From NCBI RefSeq assembly GCF_003574315.2, contig NZ_AP025739.1, positions 2,542,001-2,606,000 of the forward strand: a stretch of 64,000 nt of DNA. The letters are read 5' to 3'. The notes beneath the pieces were generated by a model, which was not told the DNA's origin, ran no database searches, and worked only from the letters and a program-made list of their open reading frames with translations. This DNA is from Capsulimonas corticalis. Lineage in GTDB: Bacteria > Armatimonadota > Armatimonadia > Armatimonadales > Capsulimonadaceae. Shown piece after piece: positions 16,829 to 26,213 of this stretch. The position numbers and the translations under genes were made by a program. The stretch's first letter is position 1. Each line of letters begins with the position of its first letter.

Positions 16829-18370
16829 TCAGGCGCCAATTCCATCCCCGGAACGGGCGATTCCCACGACTTTACCATGAATTTGCAGGGCCGATGGGTC
16901 GGGGACCGGGATGGGCGCAAAGTCGGGATTGGAGGGCAGCAGCGTCACTTCGCCGCCGGGCGAGCGATGGAACCGCTTGACGGTGGCGCGGTCGTCCGCG
17001 AACCATGCGGCCACCAGGTCGCCGCTTTGCGCGCTTTCCTGCCGCCGGAGCAAAATCAGGTCGCCGGGGCGCAGGCCGTCGCCGCTCATGCTCTCGCCGT
17101 CGATCGTCAGCAGGAAGTAACTGTCGCTCGGGTTGAGACCAGCCGCGTCGATGTCATAGTACTCCGTCGGCTCCTCGCCCGTCTCGCGCGGCGGCCCGGC
17201 GGCGATATCGCCGTACATCTGAATACGCCGTGTCTCGAAGCGATGTTCGGCCGTGGCCGGCCCCGTCCGAAACTGGAACACGGGCAGGCGCGCCGGCTCG
17301 GCGATCTCTCGCGCGGGAAGGGGCGCCGGGATCATGGGGGACATCGGCGCCGCGGCTGGCTCGGAAGGAGCGTTCGGGAGCGGCGCGGTTTCCGCGATTC
17401 CGGGAGGAATGTGGCCGCGCGACCCGGTGTAGAGCTGCGCGTTATCGAAGAAGAAGTTCTTGACGAAATCCGAGGAGGCGTTCTGCTGCGTCTCCCACAT
17501 CATATAAAGCTTGGCGCTGAGATCGTCGGCCATATGCACGATCAGCGCTTCGGGAAATCGCGGCGTGACCGGCGCTCCGTAGTCCAGGCGTCCGTGGTGC
17601 GAGAGGATGATGTGCTGGAGGGCGTCGCTCATCTCCTCGGAGATATTGTCCATACGTCCCAGCAGCGCCGCGACCTTGCGATAGCCGAGCATCGTATGGC
17701 CCATCAGATGGCCCTGGCGCGTGTATTGATAGCCGTCGCCGCCCTGCTCCAGCTCGTACACCTTGCCGATATCGTGGAGCAGCGCGCCGGCGATAATCAA
17801 ATCGCGGGAGAGATCGCTGGTGCGCCATCGGACAGCCCCATCCACGATGGAGACGGCGAGGTCGGTCACTTCGAGCGAATGCTGCATCAGTCCGTGGGAG
17901 AAGGCGTGGTGCGCGCTTTTGGCGGCAGGCGAGAGGGCGAACTTCTCCCGGAACGCGCCGCTGAACGTCTTTGTGAGCAGCGCGCGCAGTCCGGGATGCG
18001 TCACCTGACGGATGTAGTCGTCGAGGCGCGCCGAAAGCTGCGCCGCCGGTTCGCAGCGAGCCCAATGGTAGAGCGATTCATCGGCGGGTTTGGCGCAGGG
18101 GCGGAGCCAGTCGGTCAGGTGCAGCTGCCGGGAGCCATTGAACTCGGCGACGCGCCCCCGCGCATAGACATAGGTAAAGTGGCGCACATCGACATGTTCG
18201 GAGAGCGACGGATCCCAGCGCACGGCCGTACATTGACCGGTGTGATCCTGAAGCAGGATCTCCAGGCGGCGCTTTTTGCCGGGAGGCTCGTGCAGCGTGA
18301 ATCCCGCGACGACGAACACATCGTCCACCTCGTCATTGACCTGCAAGCCCTTGGCGAATTGCCGTTTCAT
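16829..18370 (-). CDS. YhaM-like OB-fold/HD protein fused to a LexA-type S24 peptidase domain
   Basis: The start is the ATG at 18370, with GAGGA 6 bases upstream, giving 513 residues. Residues 1-90 look like an OB-fold (VFVVAGFTLHE...LEILLQDHTGQCTAVRWD). Residues about 130-320 are an HD domain (AFSHGLMQHSLEV, LLHDIGKVYEL, ILSHHGRLDYGAP, VHMADDLSAKL) as in YhaM/CBF1 3'-5' exoribonucleases. After a Pro/Ala-rich linker (about 325-375) comes an S24 domain: Ala391-Gly392 in GDIAAGPP, Ser427 in DGESM, Lys465 in ATVKRFH. Spacings of 36 and 38 nearly equal LexA's 35 and 37 (Ala84, Ser119, Lys156). There is no helix-turn-helix. The architecture suggests a nuclease that can cleave itself, perhaps under RecA control; that role is inference. 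Confidence 0.88.
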   Translation of the reverse strand: MKRQFAKGLQVNDEVDDVFVVAGFTLHEPPGKKRRLEILLQDHTGQCTAVRWDPSLSEHVDVRHFTYVYARGRVAEFNGSRQLHLTDWLRPCAKPADESLYHWARCEPAAQLSARLDDYIRQVTHPGLRALLTKTFSGAFREKFALSPAAKSAHHAFSHGLMQHSLEVTDLAVSIVDGAVRWRTSDLSRDLIIAGALLHDIGKVYELEQGGDGYQYTRQGHLMGHTMLGYRKVAALLGRMDNISEEMSDALQHIILSHHGRLDYGAPVTPRFPEALIVHMADDLSAKLYMMWETQQNASSDFVKNFFFDNAQLYTGSRGHIPPGIAETAPLPNAPSEPAAAPMSPMIPAPLPAREIAEPARLPVFQFRTGPATAEHRFETRRIQMYGDIAAGPPRETGEEPTEYYDIDAAGLNPSDSYFLLTIDGESMSGDGLRPGDLILLRRQESAQSGDLVAAWFADDRATVKRFHRSPGGEVTLLPSNPDFAPIPVPDPSALQIHGKVVGIARSGDGIGA

Positions 18371-18388
18371 CCCAGTCCTCATCCGCGC

Positions 18389-18423
18389 GACCCCGTGATA
18401 TTTTAGTATACTAGCACGGGGTC
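18389..18423 (-). promoter_or_regulatory. Nested palindrome upstream of the HD/S24 gene
   Basis: GACCCCGTG (18389-18397) and CACGGGGTC (18415-18423) are perfect 9-bp arms around 17 AT-rich bases that contain a second palindrome, TAGTATACTA (18404-18413). It ends 19 bases before the start codon, so it may be an operator overlapping the promoter, or a leader hairpin near the ribosome site. Confidence 0.6.
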
Positions 18424-18518
18424 AAAAAATGAGGCGGGCGGACGAAAAATGAGTAAACAATCGACGATCATCAGTTCGGTAGCGGCGACATTGCGGGCAA
18501 TGTCCAGCGCTTTGCCGC

Positions 18519-19763
18519 CTAAGGCGCTGGATTGACGATTGCGGCGACTTCGGCTTGACGTTCGGTTTTCGGGGCGGGCTTGGACATGTACGGGCGCTCG
18601 AAGGCAAGGTGGAACAGGTAGGCCGCCCCGAGTGAAACAGGGACGCCGACGAGATAAATTAACGCTAGCCGCGAAGCGTCGGAAACATGATGCTGGACCA
18701 TGGTGTTACGCATTTTCTGAAGGATCGGATAATGCACCAGATAGAGGCTATACGAAAATGTCCCGAGAACCATCATGACCCGCGACTCCAATCCCCGGAC
18801 AACCGTCTTATGGAGCCAGCTGGACCGTGGATTATTGGCGCAGGCAAGGATCAGCAGCGCTGTGAATGCTCCGATGATCGGATCGACTGCCCAGGAGAAA
18901 TTATCGGGGTCGAGCCATGAGGGACGTAAGAATGTGATTGAGAGCATCACAATCGCCATGACTGCGAGGACGGTATTTTGCTGATTGGGATTTTTGATCC
19001 AGCGATATTGCGCGATCGGACTGGACAGAACAACCGCCGCAGCCATTCCCATGGCGAAGAGCCCTAAATACCAGGGCGCTGTCCAGCTCAAGTTTGCGGC
19101 CGTTGGAAGAAGGAGAATTGGTGAATAGCCGATGAGGTAGCCAGTAATGACAGCCCACAGGATCCCAAACCGCCGCCAGATCGGAAGCAGTATCAGGGCA
19201 AATAGGAAATAAATCTGCCATTCCCAGGCGGCGCTCCACATGGGGCCGTCGAGGGCCATATTGTATTTGCTGAACAGGTTATGAATCAGCAGTAAATGGT
19301 AGGCAATATTCCGAACGGACAGGTCCGCCTGCTCGGCGCTTTCGTGTTTGGCGAAATGGTGGGAGACGAACAGAATACAAAGCACGAACGCAAGGGCGAC
19401 GTAATAGGGAGGAAGAATGCGTCTCGCCCGTCGCTTCACAAAACCCAGGAAACCTCCCGACAGCGCTCGATCCTTGGAACGCGCCACGGGCAGCATCAAG
19501 CAAAAGCCCGACAGCACGATAAAGACCGCAACCGCGTAATGAGGATAGCTTAGTCCCCGGGTAATAAAATAGAACAGCGGAGAAAATGAGGAGCGGACTT
19601 GCCCTGTGGCGACAGTGCCCAGAGTGAATGCGTGCGCGAGCATCACATAGAGCGCCGCCAAGCCACGCAGACCATCCAAATACTCTAACCGAATCCGATT
19701 GGGCGCTTCGCTCTGCCCGTGTTTTTCGGAAGAGACTGGAATGGTTTTAGTGACGGTGGACAT
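18519..19763 (-). CDS. Acyltransferase 3 family membrane protein (OafA/NolL-like)
   Basis: A 414-residue polytopic protein with about ten transmembrane segments. The opening EYLDGLRGLAALYVMLAHAFTLG carries the conserved RGLA...H of the acyltransferase-3 fold, where the His is thought to be catalytic. FIVLSGFCLMLPVAR and RRARRILPPYYVALAF are also family signatures. Members move acetyl or other acyl groups from cytoplasmic donors onto exopolysaccharide, O-antigen or peptidoglycan sugars. No glycosyltransferase genes surround it, so it seems to act alone. It lies 95 bases upstream of the HD/S24 gene on the same strand. The ACTGGTAATTAT word at 19831-19842 precedes it. Confidence 0.88.
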   Translation of the reverse strand: MSTVTKTIPVSSEKHGQSEAPNRIRLEYLDGLRGLAALYVMLAHAFTLGTVATGQVRSSFSPLFYFITRGLSYPHYAVAVFIVLSGFCLMLPVARSKDRALSGGFLGFVKRRARRILPPYYVALAFVLCILFVSHHFAKHESAEQADLSVRNIAYHLLLIHNLFSKYNMALDGPMWSAAWEWQIYFLFALILLPIWRRFGILWAVITGYLIGYSPILLLPTAANLSWTAPWYLGLFAMGMAAAVVLSSPIAQYRWIKNPNQQNTVLAVMAIVMLSITFLRPSWLDPDNFSWAVDPIIGAFTALLILACANNPRSSWLHKTVVRGLESRVMMVLGTFSYSLYLVHYPILQKMRNTMVQHHVSDASRLALIYLVGVPVSLGAAYLFHLAFERPYMSKPAPKTERQAEVAAIVNPAP

Positions 19764-20035
19764 GGGATAGAGCCTCGCTTCTGCTTGTAAATCTCAGAAT
19801 AGTCTTATTATGCAGCAAATATTGTGCCAAACTGGTAATTATGGAGTATAGACGATTAATATGGCCTGCCGCTTTGTTCCGGATATCGGCGACGCCGCTG
19901 GGAAGCGTGACGAAACTTCGGCCGGCTCGATCCAGAGTTCGTTTGCTAGTCTGAGAATTCGGGTAAAATCTTCGACAGTCGCCTGATAGTGAACTCAATT
20001 CCCGACGATATCGTTTTCAAGGAACCGCATTACCG

Positions 20036-20575
20036 ATGAGATCGCATTTGCGCCCAATGCTTGCTGTCCTTGCGCTTTGCATGACCGCTCCCGCCAATTC
20101 CGCCGTCGCCCAAACGCCTGCTCCCAGCAGCGCTCCCGTTTCCGTCCCCGCCGCCGCGCCGGCGGGCGCGCATCACCACTGGCGTCATTGGCGGCGTTCG
20201 AGCCATTATGGCCATACGGGCCACTACGGGCATCCGTTCGGCGCGGGCGGCGGACACGGGCACACGCTCCGCTGGCATACCGTGCGCGACGGTCACGGTC
20301 ATCGCGTCAAGCAATGGTACTATGCCGATACCGGCGAAAGCGTCTCGGGGCCGGACGCCGGCGACGACAACACGGCGGCGATGCGCGATCTGGACGCGCC
20401 GATGTCGCGCAGCGAGCGCGAGGAGCTGCACGCACAGCGCACCAAGGCCCTCGACCATCTCGCCCAGGTCGAGCAGCGCGTGGAGCACGACCGAATCGAG
20501 CGCGCCAAAAAGGCGAAGGCGCGCTTGCACCGCAACCTCGGCGAAGCGAATTCCAAACCACGCGCCGCCAAATAA
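20036..20575 (+). CDS. Secreted His/Gly-rich protein with C-terminal coiled coil
   Basis: The 179-residue product starts after AAGGAA and has a signal peptide ending near AVAQ. The segment around residues 42-80 is rich in His, Gly, Tyr and Arg (HHHWRHWRRSSHYGHTGHYGH) and could bind metal ions. Residues 115-165 are charged and helical (SRSEREELHAQRTKALDHLAQVEQ). Between them is VKQWYYADTGESVSGPD. I do not recognise a family. The overlapping frames on both strands are also long because of the base composition; this frame is chosen for its signal peptide, start site and protein-like composition. Confidence 0.7.
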   Translation: MRSHLRPMLAVLALCMTAPANSAVAQTPAPSSAPVSVPAAAPAGAHHHWRHWRRSSHYGHTGHYGHPFGAGGGHGHTLRWHTVRDGHGHRVKQWYYADTGESVSGPDAGDDNTAAMRDLDAPMSRSEREELHAQRTKALDHLAQVEQRVEHDRIERAKKAKARLHRNLGEANSKPRAAK

Positions 20576-20587
20576 CGGTCCCCGTCG

Positions 20588-21253
20588 TTACTGCAAACGA
20601 AGATCGCCGGCGTTTAAAGCGTCACCCGCCGCCGGTTCGACGATCTTGGAATGGGCCTCTGCCGCTTTGGCGACTTTCCTCCGGTAATACGCCGCCGCCT
20701 TCGGCGCGCTGCCGCATTTCTCCACGCACCATCGGCGTTTGTGATTCTTCGTCGTATCGTAGAAAACGCGAACGCAGGACGGACATTCACACTGGCGGAG
20801 TAACGACAGATCGGAATGACACAGCAGGTCCACGGCGTCCGCTGCGATCGCCATTCGCCATTGGTCCTCAGGGCGACTGTTCCCGTGGGACTCCTGAAAG
20901 CCCTGCCGCTCATACCCGATCTGCGAGTACGCTGGGGCGGCGCGTAAAATCCCGTTCACCGTTTGCAGGGATTCCGCCGAAGGCGGCCTTTGCTCGATCG
21001 CGCTGTGGACGAGGTCATGAAGGGCGCCCCGCAGCTCGATGGCCTGGGAGAGCATTCCCTCTCGATATTCCCTCTGGTCGCAGAGCTGTGTCCCGGTAAC
21101 CTCCTCAGCCATACGCAGCCATCGCATCAGTTCTTCTCCATCGCTGATAAACTCTATCTCCACCCCCCGCCGCATGCATGCCGTGTTGATGAAGTCGAGA
21201 CAGAGCCGCCCCCCCGCGAACAGGGCGGGAGTATCCAAGTGAAAGTTGTCCAT
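20588..21253 (-). CDS. CGNR zinc-finger / ABATE-domain regulator
   Basis: From the ATG at 21253 the protein has 221 residues; an ATG at 21289 is an alternative. The N-terminal part (FAGGRLCLDFINT...) matches the stress-induced ABATE (DUF1470) domain. The C-terminal treble-clef zinc finger follows (CECPSCVRVFYDTTKNHKRRWC...CG) with its Cys ligands. The eponymous CGNR reads CGSA here, so the last two signature residues have changed. Members are putative transcription factors. It is divergent from GAPDH, and a half-site ATTATGAC lies 8 bases upstream of its ATG, matching the full palindrome in the GAPDH promoter; autoregulation plus GAPDH control is a reasonable guess. Confidence 0.82.
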   Translation of the reverse strand: MDNFHLDTPALFAGGRLCLDFINTACMRRGVEIEFISDGEELMRWLRMAEEVTGTQLCDQREYREGMLSQAIELRGALHDLVHSAIEQRPPSAESLQTVNGILRAAPAYSQIGYERQGFQESHGNSRPEDQWRMAIAADAVDLLCHSDLSLLRQCECPSCVRVFYDTTKNHKRRWCVEKCGSAPKAAAYYRRKVAKAAEAHSKIVEPAAGDALNAGDLRLQ

Positions 21254-21260
21254 TCTTTGA

Positions 21261-21268
21261 ATTATGAC
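21261..21268. promoter_or_regulatory. Half-site ATTATGAC before the CGNR gene
   Basis: An 8/8 match to one arm of the 21-bp palindrome at 21303-21323, placed directly upstream of the CGNR regulator start. Confidence 0.45.
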
Positions 21269-21282
21269 ATGCAAACTGAGAC

Positions 21283-21323
21283 TTGACAAGTGAGAAAATA
21301 GTCCGTCATAATGATTATGACGG
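21283..21323 (+). promoter_or_regulatory. gap: GAPDH promoter with a 21-bp palindromic operator
   Basis: TTGACA at 21283-21288 is followed, after 18 bases, by CATAAT (21307-21312) as the probable -10. A perfect palindrome with 10-base arms, CCGTCATAAT / ATTATGACGG around one central G, covers 21303-21323 and so overlaps the -10. This is a classic repressor position. Confidence 0.72.
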
Positions 21324-21368
21324 ATAAAATGCTGTTTTTGGCGTGAAAATCACGAGTGAGGGAGGTAA

Positions 21369-22382
<1,014 letters not shown>

Positions 22383-22401
22383 GGCATTCGACCGCCAGCG
22401 C

Positions 22402-22866
22402 CTAATCCAGGCCGATCTGAAGCTCCGTGACGTTCTCCGGCGAATCGTAATCGACCCAGTGCTTGTAGATCTCGCGCGACTCCCAGGTCGGCCTCAGTCC
22501 TTGTTCCCCAATCTTGTCCTTCAGCGCCTGATAACCGGTTTGTATGCCCGGCATGCCGCCGATATAGTCCGTCGCAATGCACCGGAAGGGCGGTGTTTCA
22601 TAAATGACAAACGGTCCGTCCTCCTCGTGCGCGGGCCGCTCCCGGAGCGGCAGGGCAAGGCGCAGCGTGAAGATCTTGTCCAGGGTTCCATCCGCGCCGT
22701 CGTAAAGAAATTGGATCGGACCGTCGATGGCGAGCGACTGCTCCTCGGCCGCCACGCCCATTTTCCACGGAACCTCGCCGGCGATTTTCGCGATCTCGGG
22801 AATCGTGATCTCATGCGTCGAGACGAGAAACACCATGGCGGGGACTATCTTGATTTCGATGCTCAT
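22402..22866 (-). CDS. GyrI-like (AraC effector-binding) small-molecule-binding protein
   Basis: A 154-residue single-domain protein with the SOUL/GyrI-like fold of the BmrR/AraC effector-binding family: an opening strand (EIKIVPAMVFLVSTHEITIPE), a central FTLRLALPLRER...PPFRCIATDYIGG, and the closing ESREIYKHWVDYDSPENVTELQIGL, with the Glu of the family pocket. No DNA-binding domain is attached. Such proteins bind or hydrolyse hydrophobic cations, or block gyrase. It lies 10 bases after the J-domain gene and is probably co-transcribed with it. Confidence 0.78.
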   Translation of the reverse strand: MSIEIKIVPAMVFLVSTHEITIPEIAKIAGEVPWKMGVAAEEQSLAIDGPIQFLYDGADGTLDKIFTLRLALPLRERPAHEEDGPFVIYETPPFRCIATDYIGGMPGIQTGYQALKDKIGEQGLRPTWESREIYKHWVDYDSPENVTELQIGLD

Positions 22867-22876
22867 GCGCGGGCTC

Positions 22877-23833
22877 CTAAAGGGGTTTTAACCGCAGGTT
22901 GTCGTTCAAGTTGCGGTACTGTTCGTCCAGCCGCTGGGAATCGGATTTGATATGTTTCAAGGCGTTTTGCTGCATCTTGGGATCGCTCCACGAGAGATCG
23001 TCGATTTCGAGGCGAACCGTGCTGCGCTGGATGAGCATCTCGCGGGCGTCCGCGGTTAGCTGCGTTCGCCATTGCAGACGCTGCGGGGAGGCGCCGGGCG
23101 ATTTGGAGTCGACATTCGCGGCGGACTGCGCCGCCAGAGCAAGTGCGGTGATCTTGGGTTCGACGTCGTCCATGCGCCGCTGAAGCACCTGCTTGATCTG
23201 CTGGATGCGCAGGTCTCCCGACAGCGCGGCGTCCGTGGGCGATTCGCTGGCCGGCGCCGGGGGCGGGGGATTCATCGGGATCGGAGCGAGCGGCGGCCAC
23301 GAGTCCGAGGACGCTTCCGTGCGGGAGTCGAACGCGCTGCCCCCGAGCGACGGCGCGACGCCGGCCCGGTTCTGCGGCGGCGGCTGCGTCCATTCGGAAT
23401 AAACGGTCGCGACGACGGAGATCGAAATCGCCAGGCCGATGGACGCGGCGGCGACCCGCACGCGCTTGCGCTCTTCCCGGGTGAGGGGACGCGTGGGCTT
23501 CCGGGCTGCTTTCGATTTGGCGTGCTTGGGGCCGATTGGTCCTGGCGGCCGAGGATGCGTCGTCGGCCGGTCCGCAACCCGCGCTCCGCCGGGGATGGGA
23601 GCCGCCTGCTCCCGTTCCCACCGCAGATCCAGGATCGCCTTGCGATGCGGATCGGAGAGGATCGCGTACGCCGCGTTTAGCTGCCGCAGCCGGTCTTCAA
23701 ACGCCATGCGGTTCTGGGGATTGAGGTCGGGGTGATTTTCCTTCGCGAGCCGGCGATACTGCTCCTTCACCTGCTCCAGGGAACTCCCAGGTTCAAGCTC
23801 CAGCGCCATATAAGGATCCGGTTCCGCAGTCAT
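22877..23833 (-). CDS. J-domain protein with one transmembrane helix
   Basis: A 318-residue protein. Residues 7-70 form a J domain (YMALELEPGSSLEQVKEQYRRLAKENHPDLNP...FEDRLRQLNAAYAILSDP) with an intact HPD motif for stimulating a DnaK ATPase. A basic Pro-rich linker, one transmembrane helix (ASIGLAISISVVATVY, about 152-168) and a C-terminal region of about 150 residues with predicted helices follow. It lacks the Gly/Phe and zinc domains of true DnaJ, so it is a membrane-tethered co-chaperone of unknown client. It forms a probable pair with the GyrI-like gene. Confidence 0.83.
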   Translation of the reverse strand: MTAEPDPYMALELEPGSSLEQVKEQYRRLAKENHPDLNPQNRMAFEDRLRQLNAAYAILSDPHRKAILDLRWEREQAAPIPGGARVADRPTTHPRPPGPIGPKHAKSKAARKPTRPLTREERKRVRVAAASIGLAISISVVATVYSEWTQPPPQNRAGVAPSLGGSAFDSRTEASSDSWPPLAPIPMNPPPPAPASESPTDAALSGDLRIQQIKQVLQRRMDDVEPKITALALAAQSAANVDSKSPGASPQRLQWRTQLTADAREMLIQRSTVRLEIDDLSWSDPKMQQNALKHIKSDSQRLDEQYRNLNDNLRLKPL

Positions 23834-23901
23834 ACTTTACTTATTCGTAGAAAAACGCGCCGTTTCCTGCTCGCGTGCGCGACGGATTATTGCGATCACG
23901 C

Positions 23902-24921
23902 TCATTTCGCATGAGGTTCGTTTGGACCCAGGCCCCAGGGACTGATGTTTCCATTGCGGCGGTATTCGCGGGGCGTCATGCTCACGAGCTGCTGGAAAGC
24001 GTTGGAGAAGTTCGGATAGGCGGTGTAGCCGAGGCGCTCCGCGATCGTCTTGATCGGCAGGTTCGTTTCCTTGAGGAGCAGGCAGGCGCGCTGGATCTTC
24101 TGCTCCATCAGGAATGTCCGAGGAGATTTGCCCACGCGGCTATGAAACAGGCGCGAGAGGTGTTCGCGGCTGACGCCGATCTGCCGGGCGACATCGCTGA
24201 CGCGCAGGTCCGCGCTCTGGTCGGCGGTAATGATCGCGACGGCCTGCTGGACAAGATCCTGCGACTGGTCTGTGTCTTCGCCGGATTGGCGCGACGCCGT
24301 CAGGGCCATGATCAATTCCGTCACCAGCTCGACCGCCTCATAGAGCTGGGTTTGGTGGATGTGTGTTTGCCCCGGCGTGTACTGAGGCCCTTCGTATCCC
24401 ATCAGGCGCTGGATGATCCGGGATTCTCTGGGCAGCCTGTAGATCGGCCCGTACTTTTGCAGCAGGGCGCGCACCATGACATGCGCCTGCAAGCCATGGA
24501 ACGCGAAGGCGAGGAAGCGCCAGGGTTCCGTGGCCTCCGGCGGATAGTAGTAGCTGGCGAGCGGATTGTTCGTTTCAACCAGAAACGCCTCGCCCGCCTG
24601 GATGACATAGGAGCCGCTGGCGTCGGTGATCCCCCCCGCGCCGGCCAGCGTGTAACAGAAATACCGAATCGCGTCGCCTTCTCGCAGGCGGCAGTCGCAC
24701 CGGTACTCGGGACTGCGCACGACCTGCTCGGAGACCGTCAGCGGGCGCGGAAACAAAGGCGCGTCGCCAAAAATCAGAAAGCCACAATTCCATAGCACTT
24801 CAAAGCTTCGCGAGTGGGTGCGGAAGTAATACTCTTGCTCCTCGCGCTTCGGCTTGACCACGAGCGGCGGGGGTAGAACATCGGGGACTTGGGGCAAATG
24901 CGCGAGTATTTCATGATTCAT
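23902..24921 (-). CDS. AraC-family transcriptional regulator
   Basis: The start is set at ATG 24921; one at 24951 is possible. The 339-residue product has an N-terminal cupin-like AraC ligand domain (RSFEVLWNCGFLIF, AFLVETNNPLASYYYPPE) and a C-terminal double helix-turn-helix (VSDVARQIGVSREHLSRLFHSRVGKSPRTFL, IKTIAERLGYTAYPNFSNAFQQLVSMTPREYRR). AraC regulators with such cupins usually sense sugars. Its upstream region holds ACTGGTAATTAT read on its own strand (24931-24942), immediately before the ATG, a likely autoregulatory site. A prepilin gene is divergent at 25186. Confidence 0.88.
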   Translation of the reverse strand: MNHEILAHLPQVPDVLPPPLVVKPKREEQEYYFRTHSRSFEVLWNCGFLIFGDAPLFPRPLTVSEQVVRSPEYRCDCRLREGDAIRYFCYTLAGAGGITDASGSYVIQAGEAFLVETNNPLASYYYPPEATEPWRFLAFAFHGLQAHVMVRALLQKYGPIYRLPRESRIIQRLMGYEGPQYTPGQTHIHQTQLYEAVELVTELIMALTASRQSGEDTDQSQDLVQQAVAIITADQSADLRVSDVARQIGVSREHLSRLFHSRVGKSPRTFLMEQKIQRACLLLKETNLPIKTIAERLGYTAYPNFSNAFQQLVSMTPREYRRNGNISPWGLGPNEPHAK

Positions 24922-24930
24922 AAGGCTGAT

Positions 24931-24942
24931 ATAATTACCAGT
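24931..24942 (-). promoter_or_regulatory. Candidate operator ACTGGTAATTAT
   Basis: A 12-base word ten bases upstream of the AraC-type start codon. The identical 12-mer occurs inverted at 19831-19842 before the acyltransferase gene; related words lie at 14907-14916 and 54700-54710. Confidence 0.4.
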
Positions 24943-25094
24943 AAGCGCCAACTACGTCAAGAGTTTGTGTTCATATGGCGTTCACGGCGCCGGCGCCGCT
25001 GTCTCACATTACCACAAAACTGCGAGGAATCGCCTCTGGCGGGGCGTCGTGTGCGCATATCACAATACCATAATAAAACGTCACATAGCATGCG

Positions 25095-25123
25095 TTGACG
25101 GGCGCTTGGCTCCGCTCTATAAT
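25095..25123 (+). promoter_or_regulatory. Promoter of the prepilin-like gene at 25186
   Basis: TTGACG (25095-25100), 17 bases, TATAAT (25118-25123), then an approximately 55-nt leader with AGGAG before the ATG. Confidence 0.72.
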
Positions 25124-25185
25124 GAAATTACGTTCATCAGCATCCTCATGGATGTATTCTTCTCACGCACAGGAGCTCGTTATTT

Positions 25186-26049
25186 ATGATTTCCGCACCC
25201 AAGACTTTTCGCTCTCAAGGGTTCACTTTGATTGAGCTTCTCGTTGTCATCGCAATCATTGCGATACTTGCTGCGATCCTCTTCCCGGTCTTCGCCAAAG
25301 CGCGGGAAAAGGCCCGTCAGATCAGCTGCGCCAGCAACATGAAGCAGCTCGGCCTGGGTCTGATGCAGTACGAGCAGGACTCCGATGAGATGACGCCGAC
25401 GCCGGACCTCTTCGGCCAGGGCTGGGCAGAGAAGATGTTTCCCTACGTGAAGAGTCGCGAGGCGTTCGGCTGTCCCGACGACCCGACCGCGCCGTCGCCG
25501 GGCTTCGTCAGACTCTCCTACGCCTTTAACCTGAACCTCTATCCCAAGGGATCGATCTACAGCAACGAAGTCGGGAACGCCGATACGACGATCGGAGCTC
25601 TGGCTGGCATGAACAGCCCGTCCAATACGGTCCAGCTTTTTGAGATCCAGAACCAGTCCGGCGGGCCCTCCGGCCTTCCCGGCGTCCCGCTGGACATGTC
25701 CCAGAACAACAGCGGTTCGGGCAACGGCAGCAACAGCGGCGAGGGCGGCTGGACAATCGCCAGCAACTACAACCACGGCCAGTACGCCACGGGGTCCATC
25801 GGCGGCTACACGCAGCTCCAGAACTTCCACAACACGACGGGAGTCCACACCGACGGCGCCAACTACCTGGCGGTCGACGGCCATGTGAAGTGGCTGCGCG
25901 CCTCCGCCGTCTCCGGCGGCCTGTCCGCCGCGAGCGAGAGCGCCGCCGAGATCCATAACACCGGGTATGGACAGGGCTACGCGGCGGGGACGCAGAGCCT
26001 GACGCAGCAGGACGGCTCCAAAGTCGCGATGACCTTCAGCCCGACGTAA
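25186..26049 (+). CDS. Prepilin-like DUF1559 protein
   Basis: A 287-residue paralogue of the proteins at 1 and 1190. It has the prepilin leader [19 protein letters not shown], the block [29 protein letters not shown], and the tail motif [22 protein letters not shown] lies ten bases before the ATG. The middle region contains a Ser/Gly/Asn-rich loop ([14 protein letters not shown]). It is likely exported and held at the inner or outer face of the envelope. It stands divergent to the AraC gene and upstream of GH92; both neighbours make a role in glycan capture or attachment possible, but that is only context. Confidence 0.88.
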   Translation: MISAPKTFRSQGFTLIELLVVIAIIAILAAILFPVFAKAREKARQISCASNMKQLGLGLMQYEQDSDEMTPTPDLFGQGWAEKMFPYVKSREAFGCPDDPTAPSPGFVRLSYAFNLNLYPKGSIYSNEVGNADTTIGALAGMNSPSNTVQLFEIQNQSGGPSGLPGVPLDMSQNNSGSGNGSNSGEGGWTIASNYNHGQYATGSIGGYTQLQNFHNTTGVHTDGANYLAVDGHVKWLRASAVSGGLSAASESAAEIHNTGYGQGYAAGTQSLTQQDGSKVAMTFSPT

Positions 26050-26103
26050 ACATCGCCGGCGATTTCGAGAAAGACGCGGAGTGATAATCCGCGCCAAAGC
26101 ACC

Positions 26104-26213
26104 CGGTTATGAAACCCGGGCCTGGGAGCGACAAGAGCCGCTAACCGTCCGGCACGGCGGGCGCCCTTTGGGCGTAGTCGCGAAGCGACTCCAAGGCGTG
26201 GGTTTTATAACCG
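26104..26213. repeat. 110-bp imperfect palindromic element
   Basis: CGGTTATGAAACCC (26104-26117) and GGGTTTTATAACCG (26200-26213) are outer arms with one mismatch. Inside are further matching words (GCCTGGGAG against CTCCAAGGC) and small hairpins GCCCTTTGGGC and GTCGCGAAGCGAC. A CGCGATGCAATCGCG palindrome follows at 26212-26226. No gene is seen between the prepilin stop (26049) and the GH92 start (26312). Confidence 0.65.

Noticed and set aside
22863-23621. 252-codon minus-strand frame overlapping the J-domain gene
   Set aside because: An out-of-frame shadow; the HPD J domain is in the frame 22877-23833.
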